Positions 44,951-58,200 of a DNA stretch of 64,000 bases are shown here, piece by piece (within the stretch, counting starts at the first letter, position 1; every line of letters begins with the position of its first letter). Position numbers and translations under genes: made by a program. Origin of the DNA: Magnolia sinica (lineage: Eukaryota; Streptophyta; Magnoliopsida; Magnoliales; Magnoliaceae); the NCBI RefSeq assembly GCF_029962835.1, contig NC_080585.1:56035443-56099442 (forward strand). The letters run 5' to 3'. Below the pieces are notes generated by a model. That model was given only the letters and a program-made list of their open reading frames with translations. It was not told where the DNA came from and ran no database searches.

Positions 44951-45730
44951 AAGATCAAGAAGAAATAAGAACAGTCAAACTCTTACCCGAAGATGAAGTT
45001 GGGCTTGGATAAGGGCACTACTTGGATTAGGAAGTCACTCATAAGAAAATATTTTTTTAGCTGAAAATACCAGGGCATCATTTAAAATAGACAAATTTTA
45101 TGCATCATCTTCAAAAGGATTCTGCGCTAGAATCAAACACTAGGAAAATTTTAATGATTAAGAAATAAATTGATAAGAAAAATACCAAATGACAATCTAC
45201 GCTAAAATAAAATGAATACATCAAAGCCTTTGATCCTTATATTCCAATCTATATTTTCTATTGTTAAAGTGATTAGGTGAAAAATTTTAGAATTTGAGTA
45301 AGAGGATTGTGGTAACTATCTATAGTGAATTAACATTATGAATTAAAAAAAAAAAAACACAATTGGGAAAGTACAGAAAGCAAAATGAAACTCAATGACA
45401 GTAAGAACTTGATCTTGGAAATCATCCATTTATGGTGCTAAATCTTACTTTTCTAGAAAATAAGCTAATATTCTAATATTGAATAGGAGGCAAACAAGTA
45501 TGCAAAATCATCTTTGAAATATGCAAATAAAAATAAAATAAAACAACTAGATATTTTGAGCCTTCGCTCACAGCATTTCTTTGTGATACAGCCAAACCTT
45601 TTGACATAAATGTTTTATGAAAATTACAACAAAGCCACCATATATGAGAGAATAAATTTTTCTCTCACTCTTAACATCTTAAAGATAAAAGAAGAGAACA
45701 AGTATCTAAGGACCTGAAATAAACAAAGGG

Positions 45731-45797
<67 letters not shown>

Positions 45798-45799
45798 AT
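44951..45799. other. AT-rich spacer with (AT)n tract
   Basis: No gene is recognised. It contains a long (AT)n microsatellite at 45733-45794. Confidence 0.6.
45733..45794. repeat. (AT)31 microsatellite
   Basis: About 31 uninterrupted AT units. Confidence 0.95.
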
Positions 45800-46740
45800 T
45801 TTCCTCTTTTTTCCCATTATCTTGTTCCTATAGCACTTGGGGCAAAGAGCTTAGTACAAATTTCTTAACTTGTGGTTTTCCCAACAGATATTCATGTCCA
45901 ATATGCCAAGTCCAAGTATTAGAAGAGAATAGATGATGACGTGAGTACCTAGTACTTAGAAGCCATGCACCCCTTCATAAGACCTATGGTTATTTAAGGA
46001 TACAAAGAAAATTCTTAAATTAAAAAGTTTCATACCTTTGATCATTTAACTCCTTTTCTTAAAGGGGCAATTAGGATGCCTAGCCAAGTTCAACTCATTG
46101 CCACCCTTATAGGAAGATCATTTTACCTTTTTTTGTCAATCGAGATCAATATCTGTCTCTTTTCTAAGGTGTGAGACTGAAATTTTTTGTTGGGCCAACT
46201 CATGCCGGCTTAGAAATTGAAAAACTCCTATTTCCCACTTGAATGCTCCTAATCCATCCATCAATCAAGTATGCCAAGTCCAAGTATTAGAAGAGAATAG
46301 ATGATGAGGTAAGTACCTAGTACTTAGAAGCATGCACCCCTTCATAAGACCTATGGTTATTTAAAGATACAAAGAAAATTCTTAAATTGAAAAGTTTCAT
46401 ACCTTTGATCATTTAACTCTTTTTCTTAAAGGGGCAATTAGGATGCCTGGCCAAGTTCAACTCATTGGCACCCTTACAGGAAGATCATTTTACCTTTTTT
46501 TGTCAATCAGGATCAGTATCTGTCTCTTTTCTAAGGTGTGAGACCAAAAATTTTTGTTGGGCCAACTTGTCCCAGCTTGGAAATTGAAAAACTCCTATTT
46601 CCCACTTGAATGCTCCTAATCCGTCCATCAATCAAGTGGGCCACACATCTACAAAGAAATAGACACTTAAGACAATGGTTTGCATCTAAGATGTATCAGT
46701 TGATAAATCTAAGGGTTAGAATGAAATATTTTTAGGATAC
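45800..46740 (+). repeat. Duplicated segment D2, copies 1 and 2 in tandem
   Basis: Two adjacent copies with a ~369 bp period (TGCCAAGTCCAAGTATTAG at about 45903 and 46272) share GACCTATGGTTATTTAA and GTCTCTTTTCTAAGGTGTGAGAC. The second copy runs on into CAAGTGGGCCACACATCTAC and ends near 46740. A third copy lies at 48146-48668. Confidence 0.85.
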
Positions 46741-46754
46741 TTCAATGACCACAT

Positions 46755-47295
46755 GATTGCTTGAAAGGTGTGGAACTACTTTCTCAATGCTCTCCATACA
46801 AGCTAAGGTGAAGAAGAACAAAATAAGAAGAAGAAGAAGAAGAATGAAAGTAAAAAAGAAAGAAGAATCTAAACAAAAGATGGTTCTTGAGCAAGATTTC
46901 CAAGTAGGTGAAAACTAAATAATGCCTCAAATTTTTGGTTGGAACGACCTTTTATCAATCAATGAAAGTTCATATATAGATTTACTTATGATCTCTTAAA
47001 AATATATTATTTGAAAATACCACTTATGAATGGTATTTTTGTTCAAGGCAAACTAATCTTCATGCTAAGGGTCTTTCCTGTTTTAGGAAACTCTTGATCT
47101 TAGTAAGGTTTGACAATTTACACATATAGCTAATTACACCCTAAACACACAATACACAACTTCACTAAATGCAATATCATTCACCTCCATTAGAAGGATA
47201 GTCAAATCCATACTCGAGGATGAGCCTATCCTAATCCTTGGTTTTTTTCTCCTTTTACTTAGATCTAAGGATACAAATGATGTGAGGTTTTACTT
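46755..47295. repeat. Duplicated intergenic segment D1, copy B
   Basis: Same orientation as copy A (39085-39140 plus 39500-40020). At about 46812 it passes directly from the LINE-derived part to the downstream part, lacking the ~360 bp present in copy A. It contains a short (GAA)n run at about 46823-46842 and ends with one ~82 bp unit at 47296-47390. Confidence 0.8.
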
Positions 47296-47454
47296 CCCAA
47301 AACCCGTCATGAGTTTGGGCAAACGACTTTGGTCGTGGGTTTGCTCCCTATAAACATGAGTTTGATTCCCCTCCTCGTGGATTACCCAGAATTCTGATGA
47401 AAAGTTTCTATATGTTGATTAATTTGTGCCATATCTTCAAATTAACCTAGAGAC

Positions 47455-47740
47455 AAATTTGTATAATTCTTTTACAGCAAAAATTAAATTTCTCAGATTC
47501 CTAACCTAGTCATCTTTTTGGCTGCCACATGACTGATAAATTGAGTGGAAGTTTTCTCAAGTATAATTCTTTTACAGCAAAAATTAAATTTCTCAGATTC
47601 CTAAGCTAGTCATCTTTATTGACTGCTGCATGATTGAAAAATATAAGCAGAATTTTTCTCAAGGTGTTTTTCTTGACCCCATCTTTTCTTTCATTCTCCT
47701 ACCTTTGGAGGGTGGCCTCCCCACTTGAGTTTTGGAATAT
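47455..47740. repeat. 100 bp tandem duplication and dispersed repeat
   Basis: GTATAATTCTTTTACAGC occurs at 47461 and 47561, marking two ~100 bp units. The DNA then continues into a segment (about 47645-47725, TTTTTCTTGACC...GGAGGGTGGCCTCC) that matches 1745-1815 near the left end of the window. Confidence 0.8.
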
Positions 47741-48145
47741 CCTTGATTTTTGGACATGCATTCATCCTTGTAAAATGCACTTTATGAACATACAATACAC
47801 ATAAGACCCTAGCATCACCATCCCAACTGTTCCCTGTTTGGCCCACGTGAGTTTTGAATCAGCCTAATTTTTAATATCTAAGGAAAAAATAGATGGCACA
47901 AATGATGGTCATATTAAATGTCACAAAAAAATTATGGTGGGCCACACATGTCGATTTGTTTGTTAAGGTTAAAGTAGAAGCGATTATATTGGATGCAACC
48001 GCATATTAAATATTTTAAAAGTGTATCACTACTATGTTGCAGTGTCTTTTCAATTTAATGAAAGCTATGAACGCTCTAAAATGCGGGCATCCAATGCACG
48101 TGGAATGTATTCATGAGATGGCAAAGCATGGGCGGTAAATGCCTT
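47741..48145. other. Spacer
   Basis: Decayed repeat-like DNA with phrases such as GTGGGCCACACATG. No gene is seen. Confidence 0.5.
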
Positions 48146-48668
48146 GATTTTCCTCTTTTTTCCCATTATTTTGTTCCTATAGCACTTGGGGCAAAGTGCT
48201 TAGTACAAATTTCTTAACTTGTGTTTTTCCCAACAGATATTCATGTCCAGTATGCCAAGTCCAAGTATGATGAGGTAAGTTGCTAGTACTTAGAAGCCAT
48301 GCAACCCGTCATAAGACCTATGGTTATTTAAGGATACAAAGAAAATTCTTACATTAAAATTTTTTAGACCTTTGATCATTTAACTTTTTTTCTTAAAGGG
48401 GCAGCTAGGATGCCGGGCTGAGTTCAACTCATTGCCACCCTTTTAGGAAGATTATTTTACTGTTTTTTTGTCAATTAGGATCAATATATGTCTCTTTTCT
48501 AAGGCTTGGAAATTGAAAAACTCCTATTTACCACTTGAATGCTTCTAATCCATCCATCAATCAAGTGGGCCACACATCTACAAAGAAATAGACACTTAAG
48601 TCAATGGTTTGCATCTAAGATGTATCAGTTGATAAATCTAAGGGTTAGAATGAAATATTTTTAGGATA
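48146..48668 (+). repeat. Duplicated segment D2, copy 3
   Basis: Third copy of the 45800-46740 segment, from CCTCTTTTTTCCCATTAT to AATATTTTTAGGATA, with internal deletions relative to copies 1 and 2. Confidence 0.8.
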
Positions 48669-51234
48669 CAAGACATGTACTTGTGAAGTCCGGTCACACC
48701 AAAATGATTTGAGCCCTGACCCTGCCCGAAAATTGACCAGCCTATGCATGCCAAGCCCAAGCCAAACCCAGATCAGGCTCGTCGACCCTTAACCAAATCA
48801 TATTTATAGCATAGGCACATGCCTAAGTGTAGGTTGCTCTCATAAATTTACAAGTAAACAAGATCCAAACTAGTCCATGGATGGTATTTTTGTTTTTATT
48901 GGCCAGGGTAGGCCTCACTGAAAATTAGTCAATGGGTCGGATTCGGGATTGGGTCTGGTCGGGGCATGGTTTTATGCATCATATCTATAGCAGCCCACTT
49001 AAAGTGGATTAGTTTGTGGATGTGCTTCCTTGGATTGTATATGTAAATCTCATACTGTTATGCATGGTTTGCATCTTAGAATTGTTCTTGAATGATACTA
49101 GTAGCAATTGCACCTACTAGTACTGCATTACGAAGATCTTAGCTGGACAACTCTGTCTCTATAAAATCAACTTAGTCGGACAATATATCCCTATAAAATC
49201 AACTCCATGTACACTTAGGTTGACCACAACTAAATGTGCACTATCAACCATCCAAGGGCTTCTTGGAGGACCTTATATGAGCGATTGTGCAAAAAGTAAG
49301 TTTGGTCAATTTTAGTGTGGCACCCAGATGGGACCTTATATTGTCTACAAAAAGATATGATTGTTGAGGAAAAATCTCTAAGCATGTTAAATACAATTAG
49401 AGAATCCTATTGAAGAAGTTATATCAGATAACTTTCCACATTCATTCCTTAAGAACCTTTAGCTATCAAATGTTGAGATTATATTACCAGATGTAAATGA
49501 TACTCTCTCATCTTAAAATTAAAGCTTATTATTTGAATCATGCGGATTGAACCAGGAGTACTTAAACCTCATTTGATATTTCTGTATTTGATACAAAAAA
49601 GCATTTACCTGCATCTCTAGATCGAAGTATTGTACATAGGCAGCAACTTTCAAGGTTTTTTTTTTTTTTTTTTAACGATACTATTGTTGAGATTTTCCCC
49701 ACAACATTAGTGAAGAAAGTTGTAGGATTCTTCTTCCTTCTTGCGCCTCCCACTTTGAACTTGTGCTCTATCTCACTCCCAGCTTTTTATACCTTTCGAC
49801 ATTTTGAAATAGTTGCTTTGCCTTTCCAAATCTTCTATCACTTCTGTTCATGCTTCGAGAAACTATAGATAACAGTGAGGTTTTTTTTTGGCTTGATCTG
49901 AAACAAAAAATAAAATAAAATCAAATTAATCTATCAGCCGAAGACAGTAAACAAGAATAAAAAAATGGGAAAGAAAGAAAACCCAAATTTCAGAAAATGT
50001 AAAAAAAGAGAGATTTACAAGTCAGGGAGATGTTTATTTAGATGTAAAAGAATAGAAGACCTCCATATATATCTATTTTCCCTTATTTGTGGAAAAAATA
50101 TTGATGTAAACTGTTTTCCATTTTCAAGCTTTTCAAGGAAATTATAGATATTGGCTTCTTTCAAACGCTAGACTTTCAAGGTGTTTTTCACTTTCAAGCT
50201 TTTGGTGAAAACTGTGGTTTCTTACTTTTAATATTTTCATGAAAAACAAAACTCCAAGCTAAATAATAGAATTTTTGTTAGAATCTGCAGTTATTTATTT
50301 CTAGAGGATTCATGTTAGTTTTCCACATCCATGTTTTAGTTGCTCTCTATTAAAAGTAATGATTTTCATTGACTGATCATATGAAACTCTCGTAGGTGAG
50401 AGTTTGATTGGTTTGGTTAGAGATATAATTAAATAGCCTATGTTATGTTATCTGTTGTTTCATTTAACTTCTTTTGGTGATCTTAGAACCAGTTCTAAAA
50501 CCTAGACCCAACTCCTGGGTGTATGATCGGATTGGTTTTGGACTATATCAGTCAAAGCAGAAACAATTTGTGAAAGAATTTTTTTTTTTTTTTTTTTTTT
50601 TAAAGAACTATATCAATCAAAGCTTATGCACAAGACTTGAAAATCAGATAGTTCCACTATGCTAATAATGGAACACTTGTTATTTTTTTCTATTTTTATG
50701 ATTTTGGATTGAGCAGATTTTCAGGCTAAAATGAAACAGAGTTGGGTCTAACTAGATGGACTGGCGGTTGGATCGAACCGCCGCCTAAGCCCTATCCATG
50801 TTTTAAACCATTGTGTAGAATAATCTTAGGATGTCATTTAAACAATTCAAGAAATAAACAAACAAATAAAATGAAGTATAAAAGGGGGAAAAAATCACCT
50901 TAGGCTTTAAATGGAAAGCCAATGTATATGTTCTAGACCCAACATGTCTAATTTTATTGGGTCTAGATATTAGCCCCAAACCAAACTATGGATAAGTTGG
51001 TTGGATCCAACTCAATATAAGCTGGATTTGATTGGGTCAGGATTGTTTTGGGTGAAATCTGGACCAAGGAGGATTTGGATTTGGATCTGGACACAGGTAA
51101 GGTCTAGGTTAAATTTTCCTAATTTTGAATCCCAATTTAATATGGACACGGGAGGCTTTTCGATAGTTTGCATGTGAATATGTACTAACTTTTTTATGTC
51201 TAAAAAAAAATGCAGGTTTTAATCAAATTTAAAC
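48669..51234. other. AT-rich spacer without recognisable genes
   Basis: Contains T runs at about 49657-49674 and 50579-50602 and short open frames with no domain. A GC-rich island around 50760 is too short to interpret. Confidence 0.55.
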
Positions 51235-51425
51235 AGTGGCCATCACATATACTAACACTTCGAAATACCTTTACCAACGCTTTAAAACACCTTTACTAGC
51301 GCTTGCCTGATCGCCAATAAAACCCTACATTATAGTGGCATCCATCACAAATGCCAGTAAAGGCTGCTGGCCGCCGGCAAATCCTTTACCGATGCAGCCT
51401 TTACCGGTAAACCCTACATGTATAA
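51235..51425. repeat. Short interspersed CTTTACC/GGTAAA motifs, possibly transposon subterminal
   Basis: CTTTACC, CCAGTAAAGG, CCGCCGGCAAATCCTTTACCG and CCTTTACCGGTAAACCC form clustered direct and inverted short motifs. Such clusters occur in subterminal regions of CACTA-type elements, but no CACTA terminus was found here. Confidence 0.25.
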
Positions 51426-52325
51426 AAACGTCTTAAAAGCATTGAATGATAACATGTGCATAGGGAGGTAATGATGTAAGTAACTTTAGAAGTTTTGAGC
51501 AGTATCTAGATTATAATAATCTTTTTGTCTTTTTTTTTTTTCTTTTTGATATCACCTCATTTCACTTTGACAAAATCCAAAGTATTCTTGCAAAGCCATC
51601 CACCACAACTGACTAAGAAAGCACTGACTTCTGACTATTCTAACAAGAAGCCCGTGAATAATCTATAGACTGACCAGGATGAAAAGTATCAACTGAGCCA
51701 AATTAGAAAAAATATTTGACATGCCACACCAGAAATAACAATCATGTAATACAAATAAAGACTGAGTTGTGGCAATACAATTAGAAAGTGTACGGTCAAA
51801 GGATGGCCTTAATAATGAATGGTGAAACAAAATGCATAGACTGTAATAATCTATTTCTTTTAAACTTTGCTTACTAGTTATCTTGCATTAGGCAATGAAA
51901 GGGCCAACTAGACTTGTGGGTTTTGAGTTTCAACTTGAACAGGTTGGGCTTGTGCCCGTAAGGACCCACTAATGAGCCTAGGCTAGATTTAGCCTAGGTC
52001 GGCCCGGCCTATGGATCAACTGACTCAACCTGCTTTTGAGGTGGGTTCAGACTAAGCTAATTGAGTGGCATGTTAGGTTCAGGCTAGAAATATGGTCATT
52101 TAAGAAAATGGGTCAAACTTGGCTTGAACCCTACCTGTCTACATAGGTTGAAGGGTTGGGTGAGATGACCTGGCTTGACCAACCAAAAACTCAAAATAAA
52201 ATAAAGGAAAAAATGGATAAATATGTTGTCTAGACTTAAACCCAACCCGATTTTTCAATAGGTCTAATTTATTAAACCTGAACTTAGTAAAATTGGGTCG
52301 GGTTCATTGGGTACCTTTGACTTTG
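51426..52325. other. Spacer
   Basis: No gene. It contains GGGTTGGGC-rich phrases, similar in style to 8290-8600. Confidence 0.5.
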
Positions 52326-53125
52326 GGTACCCATTAATAGCACTACCCTTGCCTTCATTTTTAAAGACTCAGACCAAGACTGATCAAGTTTGGGTACCCA
52401 TTAGGTACTCATTGCATCTTTGAATCTACTTTTTGAGTTGGGTTTAGGGAAAATAAGAGCAATTACATGGTTCAGCCCACCTGATGGATGGATTAGATCA
52501 TGCACACACATCCCACTTTGATATGGGGTTTCTTCATCATTTAATAAATTATACCGTTAAAACTAAGTAGACCCAATTCTTAATTGGGTTCAAAAGGTGA
52601 GCCCTGAAACTTGATTTCTTTATGGGTCCAAAAGATGGGACCTGGACCCATTAAAATCGGGGTCGAGCCTATTGGGTATCTATCAGTTCAGGTCCCCATT
52701 GACAACCATATTTATTAGAGATGCCCACCCTTGAATTTTTACGGGGCCTACATGTGGCATACTCAAATTAGATCATCTTACTTGTGAGACCCATTATAAG
52801 TAGGTCAAAACCCAGATCAAGACTGATCGAGATTTGAGTACCCATTAGGGTTATCTATTTGGATCGGGTCTTTGGATCTAGTTTTTGATTTGGGTTTAGG
52901 GAAAATAAGAGCATTTACATGGTTCAGCCCACCAGATGGATGGATTAGATTGCATGCGCACATGTCCTGCTTGGATATGGGGTCTCTTTATCATTTAATA
53001 ATACTATTAAAATTAAGTAAACCCAACCTTACCAGACTTTAACCGGTCAAGTAGACCCGGTTTTTAATTGGGTTCAAAATGTGAGACCTAAACCCTACCT
53101 GATTTTTTTTTGTGTCCAAAAGATG
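52326..53125 (+). repeat. Diverged ~470 bp tandem duplication
   Basis: Two copies (about 52326-52650 and 52800-53125) share GGGTTTAGGGAAAATAAGAG, CATGGTTCAGCCCACC and GGTCCAAAAGATGGG-like words. A third, poorer relative lies at about 53770-53950. The open frames in the area are repeat-derived. Confidence 0.75.
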
Positions 53126-54063
53126 GGCCTCACCCAAATTCATCCCAGTTTTTCCAGCTCATGTCAGGATGTGATCCCAAAAATGAATTGGATCCAAACA
53201 TCAGGTGGGTCACACCATAAAAAATCATGGGGATTGGGCTCTCAGGGACCATACAAGTTTTGGATCAAGTTGATATATGTCTTCCTGGCATGGAGGGAAA
53301 CTAGGAATCACCTTGAAGAACAGGTCGAATGGCATAAGAACATCATGGTGGCCCCAATAATGTTTAAATTATGGGCGTTCAATCCCCGATATTTCCTGTG
53401 ATGTGGCCGACATGAGTTTTAGATCTGCGTCACTTTTGGGATCACATCATAAACCATGAGCTGGAGGAATTGATGGACTCACACAAATATTATAGTAGGC
53501 CCCATAGAATTTTGTGTTGCTTGGGTTGTGTAACAAGCTATTTCATGAACCCACGACCCAATTTAAATGAGCCAGGGTCACCGTTCCAAAAAAAACCAAG
53601 ATGGGTTCAGGTCCTACCCTTTATACATGTTTAGAAAATGGGTACAATCGGGTTGCTGGTACATTATGATAATTATACATGCTAAACAATTAATAGGGTT
53701 GTTTGTTTATGAGGAAATGTACAAGTGGGACTGTCCATGGTTCAAGTTGGAGTCTGGTCCTAGGTATTCATTAGGTATCCATGGAAATGTTTTTGAAGAC
53801 CTGGACATGGACCTGGTTGTGTGCTAGGGGATCCATTAGGTATCCATTGAGTTCTAGGATTCGAGTTGGGTTTGGGGCAAATAAAACCATAACATGGTGC
53901 AGCCTCCAATGGTTATATTAAATGGCGCACATATCACTTCAAGATATATATGGAACAACTTATTCAGGCCGTGAGATTTGGATTTGAAACTTGCATGTAA
54001 TGTGCTCCAACACTTAGATTTTAGAAGCTTGAGTTGGGTCATTCTACATGTATGGTATAGATT
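53126..54063. other. Spacer with decayed repeats
   Basis: No gene. The open frames 53081-53401 and 53567-53827 show no domain and lie in repeated text. Confidence 0.5.
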
Positions 54064-54650
54064 CTTAGGCTTGTTTGGATGCCACCAAATAAGTTACTTT
54101 TTAACTTAAAGTCTCTTGGGGCCAGTTTGGATATGACCAAATAAGTTACTTTTCCTCCTTACAACGGTGGATAAGTAACTTGAAATTTAGAAGCACGAGA
54201 TGGGTCATTCTACATGTATGGTGTATAGATCATAACCCACATGTATGGTATAAATTCTTAGGCTTGTTTGGATGCCACCAAATAAGTTACTTTTTTAACT
54301 TAAAGTCGCTAGGGGCCTGTTTGGATATGACCAAATAAGTTACTTTTCCTACTTACGACAGTGGATAAGTAACTTACTTGAAATTTAGAAGCTTGAGATG
54401 GGTCATTCTACATGTATGGTGTATAGATCATAACCCACATGTATGGTATAGATTCTTAGGCTTGTTTGGATGCCACCAAATAAGTTACTTTTTAACTTAA
54501 AGTCACTAAGGGCCCGTTTGAATATGACCAAATAAGTTATTTTTTCAACTTACAGCAGTGGATAAGTAACTTATTTGAGATATGTTAGTTTGGTTGAAGA
54601 TCAAAATATGTAACTTTTTTACTTAAAGGTACTTAATCACTTCAGCTTAA
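54064..54650. repeat. ~195 bp tandem repeat, three copies
   Basis: CTTAGGCTTGTTTGGATGCC occurs at 54064, 54257 and 54455 (periods 193 and 198). Each unit contains a second similar block starting GGGGCCTGTTTGGATATGACC, and both blocks contain CCAAATAAGTTACTTTT. This suggests that a MITE-like terminal sequence was duplicated in tandem. Confidence 0.85.
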
Positions 54651-54720
54651 TAAGTGAAGGCCAAGATTAGCTACTTGAGGCATTAGTAGCTTATCATAAG
54701 TGCCGATCTAAATGGTCCTT
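54510..54720. mobile_element. Possible MITE at the end of the tandem repeat
   Basis: It starts GGGCCCGTTTGAATATGACC. The reverse complement of its end reads AAGGACCATTTAGATCGGCAC, an imperfect inverted repeat. The interior is AT-rich with small inverted words (GTTACTT/AAGTAGC). No clear target duplication is visible. Confidence 0.35.
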
Positions 54721-55298
54721 GAGATAAGCTACTTATGCCTCAAATAGCTTCTTAGTTTATACTTACTAGGCGAGTAGGTATGTTTGGTAAGCAACATACT
54801 TATCAGCCTCAACACTACGTAGCTCATGAAAATAACTTAAGTCGCATGTAGCCTATGCTACATCATAATTTGCATACGCTACACGTTATGTAGATTACAT
54901 TACATGCTATGTAGCTCACATCATGTTTTCAATGATTTGTTACAATTTTCCATTTCCAATAAAAATTAGTTAACCTTTGTAATACTTTTATTAAAATAAT
55001 ATAAATAACAATATTAAATTAGTTTCATTGCTCTTTCTTTACCTTTATACTTAATCATTACCCCGTCGTATTACTTTTGGTTGCATTTTGTTGCACCAAA
55101 TATCTTGAAATTTTATTAAATTTCATTATTAATCAATCTAATCTGGTATAGAATATCATGACATTGGGGCAACCAAGCCCCTTGATTAAAAATCTAGAAG
55201 TTGTGTGTAGCTTATGTAACTTATGCCTCACACTTCAAAGGGGTGAACGCTATGCTGCATGCTATTCATTATTTAAAACACTAAAAAGGAAATGCTAA
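54721..55298. other. AT-rich spacer
   Basis: No gene. The last five bases before the chromovirus LTR are GCTAA (55294-55298), the presumed left target duplication, but its partner lies outside the window. Confidence 0.5.
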
Positions 55299-58200
55299 TG
55301 TAACGCCCTGAAAATCGGGGGTCGGGCAGAAGTTCAACTCTCGAGTTCCAACGCGTCACCTATGCAACATGGATAATGATGATTAAATGTTATCCGTGTT
55401 AGCACACTAAACATGAGTGGGATTATACCAAATAAGCATATCATACCCCAGAGACAATTAAATTACGCAAGTAGAAGACCATAATAGGTATGTATAAAAC
55501 ATATAAGTGGGGGTGCGTCTCTAGAGTATAATCATGTTCTAGGTTTAACAATTACATGTATCATTTCAAAATACAAATTATTAAAATGTGTAGGTCTATC
55601 TACATTATGAAATCCCTATAGCCCTGACGATCAAAATGCGGCCTACATGAACCCGCCAGAATACTGCATATACGAGAACTCCTCATCGTCATAAAAATCA
55701 GGCCCCACTTCATAAGTTGCGCCATCATCTGTGACTAAGACAGAGTCTGGTTGGTGTTTAAAACACCGTCCCAGAGTAAGAGTGAGTGATCAACTCAGTG
55801 GAACTATAAGGCAAAGGTTAACATGTTATCAATTTAGTTAAGTAGTAATGATAAAGCAGTACATCAATCATGTCCTAGATTACTCTAGTTAATGCAATAA
55901 TGGTATGCGATAATGATGCATGCCCTCACCTACACTCCCTCAGCGACTTCATCTCACGTTCACGCATGACATCCTCCCGAAACGTACGCTTCCTCGCCAA
56001 AGCACATGCAGTGCAGTGCATGATCATGTTACCCAATACTTAATTAGGTTTATTCATATAGCAGGTTTGGGAAACTAAGGTACCTCCCTTTGTATCATTG
56101 ACCAACATTGATCCATCTAGGGTCGTCAATCCTAGTAATCACATACGATAGGTAGTTCTAGGGCGCTACGAAGAGGCTCGTCACCATCAGCGTAGGCCTG
56201 GTTTATACTCTAGTTTACTACGGAAAGGCTTGTCACCTCAATATAGACCTAGTATATTCTCGAGGTCACTACGAGCTTATCACCTGATCGTAGGCCGACA
56301 ACTTGAATACAGTGTCCCATATCACTGTATCGGCTCACGAGTCTGGGTTACTCATTTGACACTATGGGGAGGCTCGTCGCCCTAGCATAGGTCGACAGCA
56401 CGACCACAGTGTCCCATACCACCATGCCCAGCTCATGAGTCTTAGCGGATCGAGGTACCAAGATTAAACGGGTTTTCATTGGTAAGTGGTACCTTAGATT
56501 CAAGCAGTTGCGTCCATACATGGTAAACATACAATGGGCAGATCGGGTTGCTTAACAAGCTCGATTGGTATGAGCGTACATTGAATTGGTCGACATAGAG
56601 CGCGTAAGCACTCCGCGTGGCCCAACCACTGCTGACAATCTCTGTACGACTCGGATTCATCGAACATATCTGTGGTGGCGAAATTAAATCAGCCACTCGA
56701 TCGAGAGTTGTTACTGATAGCCTGGACTATATAGCAGTCCCAAACATACTTAAACATAACAGGAAAGCATATGTGATAGGCATATCAACAATAAACAATT
56801 AATTCAAACAAGGGAACCACTTGAGCATTTTTATAAAGTACAAATAAACATGCTTTCACACTTTTACATTTCATACGAAAATCACATCAAATAATCTAAG
56901 TTACATGAATGGATTTATACACATAGCTAAGGTAGTTGAGAATCTTATCTCAATACCCATATAAAATACAATTTACTAAATATTTACTCATTCAGACATT
57001 TTTACAAACACTTAGACTTCACACTTCAACATATATGACTTATGTTAGTCATAACATGTATTAGGGCAAATCCTTTCACCAAGGAGTTGTCACCTATACA
57101 ACAATCATATATCCACGACGGATAATCATGGCAAGCACGAGTCCAAATTCCATACTCATTCAAACATTTCAACAAACACTCAGACTACACACTTCAACAT
57201 ACATGACGTATGTTGGTAATAACATGTATTGGGGCAAATCCTTTCACCAAGGAGTTGTCACATATACAACAATCATATATCCACGACGGATAATCATGGC
57301 AAGCACGAGTCCAAATTCCATACTCATTCAAGTATTTCAACAAACACATGAATTACACTATATTCAACATAGTTCATATATATCTGTAAAGCGAGGGAAA
57401 CATCGTATCTTGGCAACCGGGTCAGTTATAAATCATTAACCGACATTGATAGCCTTGAAAATCATAACCTAAACATTTATAGCCTGCACCTTTCGCCAGT
57501 AAACTCGTAACGGATTCAGTTTGAACACTCTCGCCTTGTAAACTAGACTTTGGATACCTAATCAATAAAATGGGTTAGCTATTTCACCGATTTACGTATT
57601 TAGATTTCTAAAATAGGTTAAGGTTAGAGTTTATTACCTAAGAACGGAATCAGAATCCCCAGTATGGTGACACGGAAGCAATAGTTACGTACGTGGAGTA
57701 GTAGGATCGAATCCTAGGAACTAACTCACACTTGCTCTCCCACTTCTCCACTTTCTCCTTCACTTTCTCTCTCTTTTCTCTCTTAGGGTTTAGAATTCAT
57801 ATGGGAATGAGAGAGGGGTGGGTAAAGGCCCTTAGATAGGCCCAGAACTGATGCGAATGGCCCCAGGGCCATGGTATACTTAGGTTATAGCCAAAGAGTG
57901 GCTATTTCGGTCCAATGGAGCACATTTGGAGGCTCCTTTTCTGCATATGATCTGGGAAAAGTTCCCTTACATTGGATCTAGGTCAGGTTAAGTTTTCGGT
58001 CCGATCAGATTTATGGAACGACCGCAGAGGACCAGTTTCAGTTTAATGGTCATCGCCACTCGATCAGGGCCACAAGTACACTGACCTGCGTATGAAATTT
58101 TCCCTGATCCGAGGGTGTATTTGGGTCAGATTCTGACGGTCTGAAACCTTAGAATTGGCCCGCAAGCTAACAGCCCAGTTTACTTAAATCTGAGTACATT

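Noticed and set aside
51235..51425. A second CACTA element
   Set aside because: Only short GGTAAA/TTTACC motifs are seen; no CACTA terminus or target duplication.
57128..57439. 103-codon frame in the chromovirus LTR
   Set aside because: Peptide is internally repeated because the DNA is a ~168 bp tandem repeat.
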